64,000 nt of DNA, taken from assembly GCA_030068145.1 (NCBI GenBank), contig JAPJBO010000039.1, forward strand, positions 124,001 through 188,000. Direction: 5' to 3'. This document shows positions 35,750 to 47,219 of this stretch, piece by piece. Both the position numbers and the translations under genes were made by a program. Source of the DNA: Diplonema papillatum (taxonomy: Eukaryota > Euglenozoa > Diplonemea > Diplonemida > Diplonemidae). The notes under the pieces were generated by a model, which was not told the DNA's origin, made no database searches, and was given only the letters and a program-made list of their open reading frames with translations. How positions within the stretch are numbered: position 1 is the stretch's first letter; every line of letters begins with the position of its first letter.

Positions 35750-37385
35750 GTTGTTCCTGCCACGCCGAAACGCTTCAACACGTACAATAGCAATTCCTCC
35801 CTCAACATCACCGATCAATTCTGAGTTCGCAGAAAGTAGCGCATTTCGATACACGAACGTACTAAGCGAAGGATGGTCTTGGCACAAGCTTTCCACCCCA
35901 GCTCCCCTTTCTTCCGGACACAGCAGGACGCGAGAGAGGAACGTGACTAAAAACTAAGACTATGACAAGAATCCATGTACTATTGCGATTGAGAAAACAA
36001 GGACGAAGAAAAATAAATGCTGCATTCTGTCCATTTTAAGGAAGAACGCAACGGGGGAAGAAAGGCCTGACACGGGAAGAGATAAAAAAGGAATGGGAGC
36101 CGAAGGGAGCGACAGAAGAATAGACGTATTGTATTTAGCGGGGGGAAGGGGCATCGAGCAGCGGAAACGATTAGCTGAGCTTGAGCTCTCGACGAGTTTC
36201 TCGAGTGTTTTCGAGGATTTTCGCTTCTTCGCGGACACGACGCTAATCTAGACGTATGCGAAGCCGCTGACCTTTTTTAAACCCATTTTTTCGCAGTTCC
36301 CAACGAGTCGTAAACTCGAAAGAGAACGCTGGCAGCGTGTTGGAGGAGGCTAGCCCACCGATCTAGTTCACTGGCTAACAGGCTATCCTTCCCCGACACG
36401 TACAAACAAAGCCCTTATGTGAGTACCGGTAACAGTACCTGTCGAAGCCTAGGGAACATTTCCGGACAACGCCTAGCACACACAAGGTAAACCAACCCAA
36501 CCTGAAAAGTGGAACACAGACCTTTCAAGTAAGGTTTTTCCCCCGCACACGCGAGGAAGAATACTGTTCTCACTATCGTATAAAGGCCAAGCCATGTCTG
36601 CCATGAACGAGGGGTGAAGATACCGATGCTGTCGGGTCAGCAACAGAAATAATCTTGTGCAAGTGTTTGGCAGAATGGAATTGATCTTCTCCATCATATG
36701 CACATCTGTACGGTTATGATAAATGGTTTCCACTTTTCACCACCCCGCGATTAATCAGTTCCTGATGGTCTGTTGCTTCGTTTCTCCGTGCAAGGCCCTA
36801 ACTCCCGAAATATTCTGACTGATTTCTTTCATTTCTGCAACAATGTCGAGGACGGGTACCGCGCCAAGCAAGGGGCCGCTGAACTGTAACACATCTATGA
36901 TCCTGTGGCCGAGTCCGCGTACCAGAGGTCCGTATAAAGCTCTAGGCGCGTGCGCATAGCGTACAGGCGGACTGACGTAAATGCCGGCCGCCGCCCGTAA
37001 TGGACTTGGGGGAGAATAGCCGTCGTCGCGTTGCATGCGGGGGCGCGCACCCGTCCTCGACAATCTGTTGCCAAGCGCAGCGAAAAGATGAGAGAACGGT
37101 TCCCAACATGTCTCTTTTCCAGCGGATCCCCTTACGTGGGTAAACGTTCGGATGCGGGAGCAGTACAGCTTGCGGTGTCTCAAAAGTGCGCAGGAACGAG
37201 GCGATCGCGACGGCGCTGCAAACTCTCTTTGCATCAGCGCAGCCGCATACCTCAAACCCATAACACAGATGGACAGATGGTAAAAGAGGTCTTCCGGGAC
37301 GCCGATATACCTCTGAAGAATCGCCCGGGCAAACTCATGAGCGACTCAGTCGTAGTCTTTTGAGTATGAAAGTGTGGCCCTACCC
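35750..37385. other. Intergenic region, no gene supported
   Basis: Open frames up to 168 residues exist but none shows a domain or a codon pattern like the real genes. No repeats recognised here. Confidence 0.5.
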
Positions 37386-37391
37386 CGTATT

Positions 37392-37545
37392 GCGTAGTTC
37401 TTGCGTATAAGTCGATCTTTGAGTGCGTGAGCCCCTCCGAAGAAAGGTCCATCACACTTGCGTAGTTCCTGCGTATAAGTCGATCTTTGAGTGCGTGAGC
37501 CCCTCCGAAGAAAGGTCCATCGCACTTGCGGAGTTCTTGCGTACT
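37392..37545. repeat. 68-bp tandem repeat, 2.2 units
   Basis: GCGTAGTTCTTGCGTATAAG starts at 37392 and, with one change, at 37460; a partial third unit starts at 37528. The unit includes GAGTGCGTGAGCCCCTCCGA and GAAAGGTCCATC. A diverged single unit lies at about 52990-53055 (GAGTATAAATCAAGTTTTGA, GAGAAAGGCCCATCACAC). Confidence 0.85.
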
Positions 37546-37549
37546 TCGG

Positions 37550-38485
37550 TTACTTCGGTTTTCGGGGGTACCACACATCTATTCACAGCAGCAACATCGA
37601 TCCTTCATGACGTGTCTTCACATCTTCACAGCGACGCGTTTTGTGCCATTGCGTTCCCGCGGCCTTCCTTGGGTTAGTTGCCGATTGCACTTCAAATCTT
37701 TAGGCCGCCCTCTGACGCAAGAAAAGTACCATATGTATGGAAATGCAGCAGTATGCGAATTTGACGCGCGTCTCTCCGTTGTTGAGCAAGGTGCTCACGG
37801 GAGGAACAGCGCTTGAGCTAGAAGGCAGGGATTTATACGCTATGGCTAGCAGTGGTGCCCATAACCACTTCTCCAAAAACAGAGAAATGCGTAGTTTTGG
37901 TGTATTCTTTTGCTTTTCGTTGTCGACAACATTAGAAAACTTCCGATTCATGTTAACCGTCCCTTCGGTGGTGAGGCTTGTTCAGGGGACAATTGGGCGC
38001 ACCGGACAGCATGGTGGCGACGGATGTCGTGCATTTTCCAAGCACTGACGAACAAACTCTGACATGGACAGGGCTACAAAGGTGGTTGTTTTGTCCAAAA
38101 AGAAAGACTGAACAAATAACCGCTTCTTTGGCACCCGACAAGGGAAGCTCTTAAGACCGTATAAAACCCTGCTAAATGGGCGCGCAAAAAAAAACAAAGA
38201 AAAACGAAAACAGGTCAGGGGCAACTGATGCGTCGATCGACACCCCACTTGTTTTTCCCTGTTCCCTGTTCAAGTTGGCCTTTCACGGTTAGGCCGCCTG
38301 TTCTGATGACGATGTTGACGGAGGAAGATATGTGAAAACGGGTTTTTGCCTGGAGGCTTTTCGTGTTATTCTGCAGATGCTTTGAGCTATCTTTGTGTCT
38401 ATGCTTTCAGTCGTCTTCTTAACCATGGTTAAGTGCGCAAATGGTGTCAGCCGAAGCTGGTAAAACTTCGGCGCCGCCCACGTTA
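37550..38485. other. Intergenic region, no gene supported
   Basis: No recognisable coding frame, RNA gene or repeat. Confidence 0.5.
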
Positions 38486-38490
38486 TGTTT

Positions 38491-38543
38491 GTTTAGCATT
38501 GAGTTCTTTTAAGTACATGAACCACATGGATTAGCACGCACTG
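38491..38543 (-). repeat. Repeat R, copy in the 3' flank of the Cys/His-rich gene
   Basis: GTTTAGCATTGAGTTCTTTT then AAGTACATGAACCACATGGA and TTAGCACGCACTGCC. It lies 15 bases past the stop codon of the Cys/His-rich gene, so it is probably in its 3' untranslated region. Confidence 0.85.
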
Positions 38544-38557
38544 CCTTGAAATTCAGG

Positions 38558-39418
38558 TTATCGGATGACGTCGTCACCTGCCATTGCGTCGTCAAGGTCG
38601 AGCATTTGTGGAGCTAGCGGGGTTTGGCTTTCTTGCGATTCCAAAGACTGAGTCGGCGAGTACGAGGGCAGGCAGGAGTGCCCGTTTTCCACTTTCGAGG
38701 GCATTGGTGTGCCCGTGGTCCCCGGTCGTTTCTGAGAGCTGCTTGCCCTCGGTACCTTCTTCTTCCTTCGATGCACCCCTGAGTCGGGTGTGGTCGCCTT
38801 CGTCTTCTTCCGCTTGCGGCCGGCGATCGGGCCTGGGGTGCCGAGCACCCTCTTCTTCAGCGCTGGTCGTTCGCTGGTTCCTGGCGTTGGTGGCGGCCTC
38901 TTGGTCGCCCGTCCGGTCGTCGCCGTCTCCTTTTTAGTTGCCGCGAGCGGCGCTCGCGCCGCTCGCGCCGCTCGCGCCGCTCGCTTTCCTACTGGCGTTT
39001 CCCGCTGTACACCCACCTGGGTGGGTGAGGAGGGCCTCTTCTTCTTGTTGCGTCCGGGGGTTGACTCGACGTTCGGCTTGTTGGACTGGTGGTGGCCGCG
39101 GCTGCAACATGCCGCCGGTCGCCTCTGCGTCAGCGTAGGGAGCCTTTTGCACTCTTGGCAGGTCCCTCTGCCATGCGTGCGGCAGGCATGATGCCCGCTG
39201 CGGCAACACGCCGCCGCCGTCTTGCACTCGCCGCACTTCGTCGTGCTGTGCTCTGTGCACACCGCGATCGGCTGCCCATCGTTCGCGTGGTGATGGTGCC
39301 GGCAGCACATCTCTACTGTGGGAACGTCCCTTCGGACGAGTGCTCTGCACGCCTCACACTTCCCTTTGTGATGGGTCGCGCACGTGACGAGTGCCTTCTC
39401 TATACCGACACCCGGCAT
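38558..39418 (-). CDS. Cys/His-rich protein with three zinc-binding repeats and a basic tail
   Basis: ATG at 39418 opens 286 residues. The first 110 hold three repeats of C-x2-H-x4-C-x2-C followed by CC-x3-HH: C13/H16/C21/C24 with C38-C39-HHHH, C54/H57/C62/C65 with C71-C72-HH, and C79/H82/C87/C90 with C104-C105-HH. This is a regular zinc-binding pattern (B-box-like in spacing, but not a family I can name). The rest is Lys/Arg/Pro/Thr-rich with KKKRP, GRKRKKTK and RRKKKVPR, which look like nuclear localisation signals, then a Ser/Gln-rich stretch and an acidic end (LDLDDAMAGDDVIR). A nuclear, nucleic-acid-linked role is likely, by inference. The frame stays open upstream of the ATG, so a longer form is possible. 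A copy of the last 16 codons recurs upstream. Confidence 0.7.
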   Translation of the reverse strand: MPGVGIEKALVTCATHHKGKCEACRALVRRDVPTVEMCCRHHHHANDGQPIAVCTEHSTTKCGECKTAAACCRSGHHACRTHGRGTCQECKRLPTLTQRRPAACCSRGHHQSNKPNVESTPGRNKKKRPSSPTQVGVQRETPVGKRAARAARAARAPLAATKKETATTGRATKRPPPTPGTSERPALKKRVLGTPGPIAGRKRKKTKATTPDSGVHRRKKKVPRASSSQKRPGTTGTPMPSKVENGHSCLPSYSPTQSLESQESQTPLAPQMLDLDDAMAGDDVIR

Positions 39419-39464
39419 ATGCACGGGGTCTGGGTGCAGTTGTGGTGGGGCAGGCAGGGCCCAT

Positions 39465-39638
39465 GTTTAGCATTGAGTTCTTTTAAGTACATGAACCACA
39501 TGGATTAGCACGCACTGCCTCGATAGCCAGGTTATCGGATGACGTCGTCACCTGCCTTTGCGTCGTCAAGGTCGAGCATTTGTGTTTAGCATTGAGTTCT
39601 TTTAAGTACATGAACCACATGGATTAGCATGCACTGCA
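39465..39638 (-). repeat. R - gene tail - R tandem block upstream of the Cys/His-rich gene
   Basis: Repeat R at 39465-39519, then 39531-39583, a copy of the last codons of the Cys/His-rich gene (LDLDDAKAGDDVIR, one residue changed, stop included), then R again at 39583-39638. This is the 3' end of a second, otherwise lost gene copy in the same orientation, plus an extra R. Confidence 0.85.
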
Positions 39639-39639
39639 C

Positions 39640-42330
39640 GGGATGTTTAGCAGCGGCTGCCAAACATCCCGTGACACCGCGCAAGGTGGTAAAACGCTCT
39701 TAGATAGTGGGGCTAGGTACTTTCAGAGACGAGTTTTAGGTCGTGCTGTGGTACGGGCCGATGAAGGCGCAGCCGGTCTTTCTGGATCCTTTTTCCACGA
39801 ATCCCTTCCTGGCACACCCGAGAAGTAACACCAGCCGGCTTCTGATGCTGGTAGTCCACCGTGCACGTCCTGTCGAGATACAGGCACTCCAACACGTTGC
39901 ATGCCGCGCGCTCTAGAGAACTGTGGTTAGTTTAAAGAAGTGTGGACACGTCCAACCAGGGCGATTAGCCCCTGTAAAGAAATGGAAAGGAGGAACAGAA
40001 AGAAAGAGCTACGGGGGAGAGTGGGTGGGTAGGTGAGGGGGGAGGACGGACAGAAAATGGGGTCTGGCCGATCGACATTTCCTTTTATGTTTTAGTGTTT
40101 TCTGCTGCTGATTGTCACTAAATCTAGTGCATACTATCATGATTATTTCGCAGCTTTTGGACGTGGAAAATTGAATATGTGGATGTGGCAGCAGTACATT
40201 TGCGCCTTGCTCGCCGTATGAATCTAGCCTCAAAAAAAATTGAGAAGTAGGGTGCGGCACATGGTGACGGGACACGCTCTCCAGAGAGATCTTGTGCTTC
40301 TGTGGTTAGACTATTTCGATGTAGGGCTGGGTCTGCGGGGTGCATGCCGCAGACCAAGAAATTGCACAGGATCTGCATCAACCACACCCCGCCCGTACCC
40401 TGAACCGTTCTTGAAAGGGCGGGTAAGGGGGTAAGGGAGCAAATAGTAGGGGCAGAGGCCCACAGCTCGCCTTCACGAGCTGACCCTGACTGTTTAATCA
40501 GCAACAAGCAACACCACATGCTGCAGTATCACAAGACGGACGCTGGTCATTTATTTTCAAGAGACGAAGGGAGGTCACAGCGTGTTGGCAGCACTCTTCA
40601 CGAGTTCACGTCAAACACTGTCTCTCATGCTCGTGTGTATAGGTCTTCCCCACCGGAAGCGGCGGTTTTGCCCTGTTCCTGACGTGCCTCACGACACGCC
40701 CACCGACTCCCGCCGGTGAAGAGATCATTGCAGGACGAAGTGAGTGGGTTGGGTTCTAGAGTTTTTTTTCTTTTTTTCTTTTTGGATTTCAAAGGAGCCG
40801 GTAATTTAAAGTCTCCGGATGACACGGTGGGACGGGAAAGAAGAGGGGAGGGGTGGTTTCATGCGATAGGCAGGGCACGCGTTTACTCGATACGGGTCAT
40901 CACAGAGTGAAGTTTGCTTGAGACGCCGGGGTTCCGAAGCCTCTGTGTGCCTTCATCAGGATGGCTTTTTAATAATGAAAGAAAGAGAGAGACAAAACAG
41001 GAAGAAGAAATCCCAGAGCAGTGCGCGCAGGTGCGTGCTACTCACCTTTTTAGAGTGAATTCTTTTTTGAGGGCAGTTTCCCGATCGCCGGCGGCTACAA
41101 CGACCTTGGGGTGAAAGGCGTAACAATCCTTCTCGCTTCATGTTCAAGGGATGAAATCGGCAGTGACAGAAAGAATTACCAGAGGGATTACTGGTACGCG
41201 GCAGCGCTCATAGCGACGTTGCTCGTTTGATCTTTCGATGACAGTTCTTCCTAACCTAGACTAGCAGAGTTGTCCAAGGATCGGACTGGTCTTTCACGAA
41301 TAGTTCTACCGACAGAGAAGAAATGCGCCAATTGCTTTTCCTTTCGTCGCCGTCCGAGCTTATGGAACCCCGGCGTTGGATGTCCGTTTAGTAACGGCAT
41401 TTGGGGGGGGTAGTTTTTTTTTTTCCCGACGACAGCAAGTGTCAGACTAGCCCACCCGAAGGCAGTATTTTTTATTTTTATTTTTTCGTGCTCGATTGCT
41501 CGGGTGGGATGCTTACCCTACAGCTCGGGAAATGTACTGCGTAGTGGTACACCAGTAGCACTACGCAGCAGGGATGGATATAATCTTGATGCGCTCACAC
41601 AGTGGTTGTGAGTACTCACCTTACAGACCTTCTGTGCTAGTGCTCATGCGTCCGGTAGGATCGCGCGTGCAGCAATTTAGCGGTCCTCTCAGACCTGCTA
41701 TTGGCTCGCATTTTCTGCGCGCTCTTAGTCGCGCGCGTCACGGCAGTGCAAGACGGATGACGACGCGCCATGGTCTCTGAACGCCGCCGTGTTTCTCCGC
41801 TCTGGCTTTTTTAGAGTGCACGTTTTTAGTGAGTTAAAAAGTTCATTTGAGAGTCCGGGATTTTTCTTCCGTTGTCAGCCTGTTTCGTGCGACTTTCTCT
41901 TGCTAAATAGGCCAGGGTGATGCTTTCCGCTCAAAATGCTCCCTGCACTACGCGGTTCGCGAAACCTTGTCGCTTGATCAGAAAGGAACGCAACCGAGGG
42001 GAGGGGGTGAGGAGACGAGGGCGCAGAAGGATGAGGAAAAGAAGGAGAAGAAGAACCCCGGACAAAGCACCACCTCCGCCGCCCTTCCCCGAAGAGAAAG
42101 GAAGCGCGCACCCTCTTTTATTTCTTCTTGCGAACAGGGTTTATTCTAGGATTCCGGAGGTTCGGTTTTGAGGGGTCCGGCTCTATTTCACTGACCAAAA
42201 CATTTTTCGAGACTGGAGGTCCTATGAACATGCAATGTGAATAGCCTCTATTCGCGCCAACCCGGCTTTTCTTCATGAAAAAAGTGTATTGTTTTTGGAA
42301 AGAGCCGGGCAAGCTTTTTTTTTTCCTCGC
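39640..42330. other. Intergenic region, no gene supported
   Basis: No domain-bearing frame. Small pieces of the GAGTTAAAGTTCGCTTGAG family occur near 40800 (TTTAAAGTCTCCGGATGACA), 41050 and 41812-41865. T-runs lie at 40760-40785 and 41415-41425. Confidence 0.5.
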
Positions 42331-42337
42331 AGAAGGT

Positions 42338-42413
42338 ATGCGGGTGGCAGAGTGACCGGGCGCCGGCCTTCAGGCCGGTGAGTCCGGGTTCGAACCCCGC
42401 CCATGACATTTTT
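42338..42413 (+). ncRNA. tRNA-like element with Pol III A and B boxes
   Basis: The A box TGGCAGAGTGACCGG is at 42345-42359 and the B box GGTTCGAACCC at 42388-42398, at tRNA-like spacing, followed by a T5 run at 42409-42413. A GCCGGCCTTCAGGCCGG stem lies where an anticodon arm should be, but its loop is one base short or long, and acceptor and T stems do not pair cleanly. It could be a tRNA pseudogene or the head of a tRNA-derived short element rather than a working tRNA. Confidence 0.5.
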
Positions 42414-42579
42414 CCGGTCGAAGATTGTTTTCGAGGTTTGTTGCGTTTCGGGGTCAAATGTGCCCGAAAATTGCGTTTTTGGCGGAGTTTCTCAGTATCT
42501 CGCGGTAGATGGGTCACCCCGGGAAACGGAGTCGGGCGGCCGAGCTTGCCATCACAGGCCAAACTTGCTACGAGAACCG

Positions 42580-43135
42580 AACTTTGCTTCACCAGAACTC
42601 AGCTTCGTGCGAACTTTGCTTCGTCCGAACTCAGCTGCGCCCGTACCAGAATTTAGCATCGCCCGAACTTTGCTTCGCCAGAACTTAACTTCGCCCGAGC
42701 GTTGCTTCGCCCGAACTCAGCTGCGCCCGAACTTTGCTTCACCAGAACTTAGCTCCACCCGAACTTAGGATCACTCGAACTCATTATCGTTCGAACTGAG
42801 CTTCACCAGAACTTAGCTCCGCCCGAAGTTTTGCTTCGCCGGGGGGCGGCGGGGGGGGCGCCCACCCGGGTACCAGCGCCAAACTTTTCCCGCACTCGGT
42901 GGGTCGGGGGGGGTCCGGGGGGGGTGTCCCCCCCCGGGTACGAGCACCGACCTTGGCTTCACCCGGACTTTACACCCTGGCCGAACTTCGCTTCGTGCCC
43001 GAACTGTTTTTTAGTACCAGCGCAGCCTGAGCGCTTAGCAACGCCCGAACTAAGCATCACTCGAACTTAGCTTCACCAGCATTGCCCGAACTTAGCTTCG
43101 CCCGAACTTTACTGTTCCCCGAACTTTAACTGCTG
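42580..43135. repeat. 17-bp satellite, GAACTTTGCTTCGCCCG type
   Basis: Units of 17 bases alternate between GAACTTTGCTTCGCCCG-like and GAACTCAGCTGCGCCCG-like forms from 42586 to about 42840. The array resumes in diverged form from 42955 to 43135 after a G/C-run insert (42840-42950, with facing G8 and C8 runs). Confidence 0.85.
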
Positions 43136-43139
43136 CCTC

Positions 43140-46100
43140 CAGTCTCGCCACGCGCCGGCCTTAGCCGAGCGCACGTACTCTTTCCATGCAGTCACTACCA
43201 TTGCAGTGTTGGTCAAACTCAGACACATTCCTGCAGTTTAAGGTGAAGACCAGCTCTTCTTCTTTCAAGTGCAGTGGCACACTCGTCCATTGCATGACAG
43301 TGCCAGGTGGAGTTCCTGTCTACAGAACAGATCCGTAAACATGATTGGAAACTAGGCCATACCGTTCGTACGCAATGGGGTGGAACTTCGCAGTGCAGAA
43401 GTGCGGTAGCTACTGCTACCGCTCTGTCCTCGCCTTGCATCCTTTCCAGGATTCGTTTGACGACACTGACGTTCGTCTCGTCGGCGCTACGTTCACAGGT
43501 TTTCTGAAAGCCAAAATCTGGAGAATTGTTGGACCCCTTCGACTCTTGGTAGACTCAATCTTTTCTTGAGGGGCCTGCTGACCCCCCTAGAATAAACCCT
43601 GGCGAACCAGCCAACCGAGGGTGACGCGCAGTCTGGCGTCGCTTCAATTTATTTTTCTTTTTGCGTGCTTTTCGCGGGGGAAAGGCTGGCGTGGAAAGGT
43701 GTGCGAGGGGGGGGAGGGACATGCCGCGCCGCAGGGGAGAGGCGTCGCGAAGCGCCGGCGCGACCGTGTGACTGCGCTCGGGAAAGCCGGCGAACGAATG
43801 CTTCAGACGCTGTCGAAAAGGTCACAGCTCGCCCGGAGACGCAGCCTCCTTTTTGAGGGAGGAGTCACGCGGCGGGATCCGCGGCTCCCCCACCCCCCCG
43901 ACGGCGGCGGGACGCCCACGTTAGACACGCCGCCTGGGCGCTTTTCAGAGTTAAAGTTTTATTTAGACTGTGTTTCGAGTTTTAAAGATCCGTGTTTTGT
44001 GTCTACGGTCGACAGTCAAGGCGGGTTGGGGGTGTGTCCTTGGGTGTGGGTATGCTGGTACCTACTAGTTCGTCTGTTGGGTGGTCTTTGCAGCTGTGTT
44101 TTCTGTGTCTTTACGCACACTTTTGTACGTACATTTTCGTTTCGAGCCGCCGACAATCAACCGACCGAAGGTTTTGGCGCACAGTCTGGTGTCTTTCGAC
44201 TTTTGTTTGTTCTCCTGCCTTCCGGTTCTGCTATCAATCCGTTCTCTTTTCGTTTTATTTGAGTGAAAGTTCGCTTAGAGTCTGAGGTTTTAAAGTCTCC
44301 GGTTGACCATCGTCAAAAAGGTTCCTTCATCGTATACGTATTTTTATATATGGATATGCGGTCTTGAATGTGGGAGTAGCAGTGCTTGTACGTGAAGCCT
44401 CGTGTGGAACACACATACGGAGTCGCCGTGTGCTGGGTGAAACACGCAGAGAACCTGCGCCTGTCGTCACATCACCTCCCCACAAGCGATTTGTCAACAA
44501 CACAACTGAGCCGGTCCACCACCTGCTGGTTGACTGCTGAATAGGCTGTGATAAGACTCTGAGAGTCTGAGGTTGGAATGCAGAATTCCTGTGCCTTAGA
44601 CACCTTTTCGTTAGTTAGGCTCAGTCACCATTCTCTGGTGGACTGCTGATGCTCTAAACTGTGCGGCTCAACAACGGGCCTCCGCCAGAGCTTTCAGCCG
44701 CTGACAAACAGGAGTATGCAAACCTCTCAGACTGTTCCGGTTGAAAACGCCAACAGTCACAATAGCAGCACATTTGTGCCCTTTTTGTTTTCCGACCTCC
44801 GAAACCTAATTTCAGAGTCCAAACGGACGGGCAAGAATGGGGAGGGGGGTGTCGCTGGACCACTTTGTGTGACCTTGTCCAGGCACAAGCTCATTTCCGT
44901 GTTTCCACCATGCACTAGGCGCCGCTCGGTGCTAATTTCGACGGAGGCTAGGGGGGGAGGACATGCACAGCTACACAACATGGGTTGCTCTTATACTTTG
45001 TTGAATGCTTACACCTCTCACCTCCCGAAACGTTTACGTGTGGGTTGCACTTTTCTCTTTCCCCCCCCCATCTCCTGCAAAGCAGGTAAGGGAAAAGAAC
45101 AAACGCAAAGGGGGCCGTCCGCTTTTGCCGCAAAAAGGGGGATGTTCTGGCGTGAAAATGACCGCCCACTCCACGAAACGACCTGTTTGGCGTTTGTAGA
45201 CGATGGGGCAGTGACTGCACTATCACACACAGGGGTTTCAACCCTACCCTATCTCAGAGTGCAATCGTGGAATGACGGCCAAGTCCGTGCACGCGCCCCC
45301 CGTTTACAAAGCAATCACGTAGGAGAGCTTCGGTATGGAAGCTAAAGTAGCGGCCCGCCTTGGATTGTGGAGTAATGAGAGTGTCGCCTCTCGCGCCGAA
45401 CGGAGCGTCTGATACGAAAAGAAAGGAGAAATGACAGTTGATTGCGTGAGACACGCACGGCGTAGGGACATCAACCTCGTACAGCTAGCTAAGAGGGCTC
45501 AGCGCGAGTTGTTGCTTTTCAAAGTCGAAAGCTAGCCTAGCCTTCAAAGACTCCGGCTGTTTCATGCCGCCCCCCTCCCCAGGGCAGCGTTCGCGGTATA
45601 CGTTGCGAATCAGCCAACACAGTGATACGTTCGTATGCAATGCGATATGCGATATGCAATCCGTTCTAAAAGGTGTAGAGTTACCCCCCAATTGTATCAC
45701 TCTACTTCCGATCGTAACATCGGAACATACAACCAAAACGCGTGTAACTGTACACCCCGAAAGGCGGATGTGACGCCCGCCTTTATTTCGACTCCTGCTT
45801 TGAGGCTGGACTCCACCGTGCAGCGCTCCGTGACGGTAAGCAATTGAGGGTGCGATATGACAAGTATCGACCGGTTGGGACCTGTTTAGGTCGATTGATG
45901 ATCAGACTCGTCTTGCCGCAGCACTGCACCTGAGCCGGTCCATCCCCTCTTGATAGACCGTGATAGACCGAACAATACAGCACCGGGCAATTCGATGCAG
46001 CTCTAGGGACTAGGGATGGACCTGATAGACCGTGGTGGACCGTGATTCACTGTGATAAACAGCGGCAGGCACTTCGATGCAGTTTCAAGAGGACGGACCG

Positions 46101-46560
46101 GCTCACTGCACCCCTTTTCCCCCGCAAAACGCTCCGTTCGAAGGCGGCGAGTTTTTTTCGTTGGTTCCGACATACAAGCTGTTTGATGAAATGCAGGAAG
46201 CAGCTCATGCGCAGGTGCACGTCTTCTCATACAAGGTATCTACGTTGCCACCGGATCGTCGAGTCAAAAACGCATGATCTGCAACACGTTGGCGGTTGAA
46301 ATGCAGCAAGAATACTCGAAAGATTCGCCCGGCGCTTATTTATAGACGGAAGCTAGAGGGGGGGAGTTGCGGAGAAATGTCCTTGTTGTTGAACGCTCGC
46401 TGAAGCCCGGCACAAAATCCAGATTTACCTGGCGGCCTCTTCCTACAAAGCACGTGATTATTCAAAAAGAAATGCGTCTTTGCCCGTTCGCTATCTTTGA
46501 CGCGATCACTCAGGATACTTCTGATGCCTGGTTAGTTCTCGGGGATCTCCAGGTGCAGCA
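43140..46560. other. Intergenic region, no gene supported
   Basis: No recognisable gene. Members of the GAGTTAAAGTTCGCTTGAG family lie near 43945-43995 and 44264-44330. A LINE-tail word (TCTGGTGTCTTTCGACTTTT) lies at about 44188. Positions 45750-45840 belong to the GACTCCTGCTTTGAGGCTGGA family. Positions 46563-46660 are related to 63359-63440. Confidence 0.55.
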
Positions 46561-46924
46561 CAGACACGTAAACTAAACCAGTGAAATGATCATAGTGTAG
46601 TATGGTGAAGGTTCCTTCATTGCTCAAACTTACATGTTCAGGACGCATTGCAATGTTTTCCTTTTGTTTGAACGCCGTGGCAGAACTCACTGCTTAGTTG
46701 CATGTAGTACGAAATGTTCAATGATTTTGACAAAAGAACCCTATCTAGCAATAGTCCGAGGACGCGTAAGGTGAAGCACGCAGAGAATCGGCCCTGGCAT
46801 CACATTGGCAGACAGCCGTAATGTTTGGTGCTTGGGGCAGGATGACGCGGCGTGTGGCGGGTGGTGGGCTTCTCAATTCTACCAACAGCGCACGTTTGGC
46901 AAAAAGAAAAGAAAGACGAAAATA

Positions 46925-47215
46925 CTCGACGTAGCTGCTTCGACTCCGAATGGAAGGGGGGAAATATGGAGGTAAGGGGCGAATACAATACAAACACAAT
47001 CTGATTTGTTCTTCGCTTACACCACCGTGTGTTGCTTTCTCACTCAGGACTTTGACCTGGTGTTTGTGTGATGTCGTGTTGGGGTAGACCCGCATGACCT
47101 CACGTCCGTTCAACACGTGGTTCGGTAGTTACAGCACTTGGGATCCCTTCTGTTCTTTGTCGGGCAGCATCGTCGAGCATTTCCTTTCAAGCTGGCGCTT
47201 ATGTAAAATACTGGA
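46925..47215 (+). repeat. Interspersed repeat of about 290 bp, copy 1
   Basis: Runs from TCGACGTAGCTGCTTCGACT through CACAATCTGATTTGTTCTTC, GTAGACCCGCATGACCTCAC and CACTTGGGATCCCTTCTGTT to AAGCTGGCGCTTATGTAAAA. It is nearly identical, inverted, to 57455-57745 and is partly repeated at 55405-55622. Confidence 0.9.
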
Positions 47216-47219
47216 GCAC

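Noticed and set aside
43621-44262. Plus-strand 213-codon frame
   Set aside because: It runs through dispersed repeats including a LINE-tail word; no domain.
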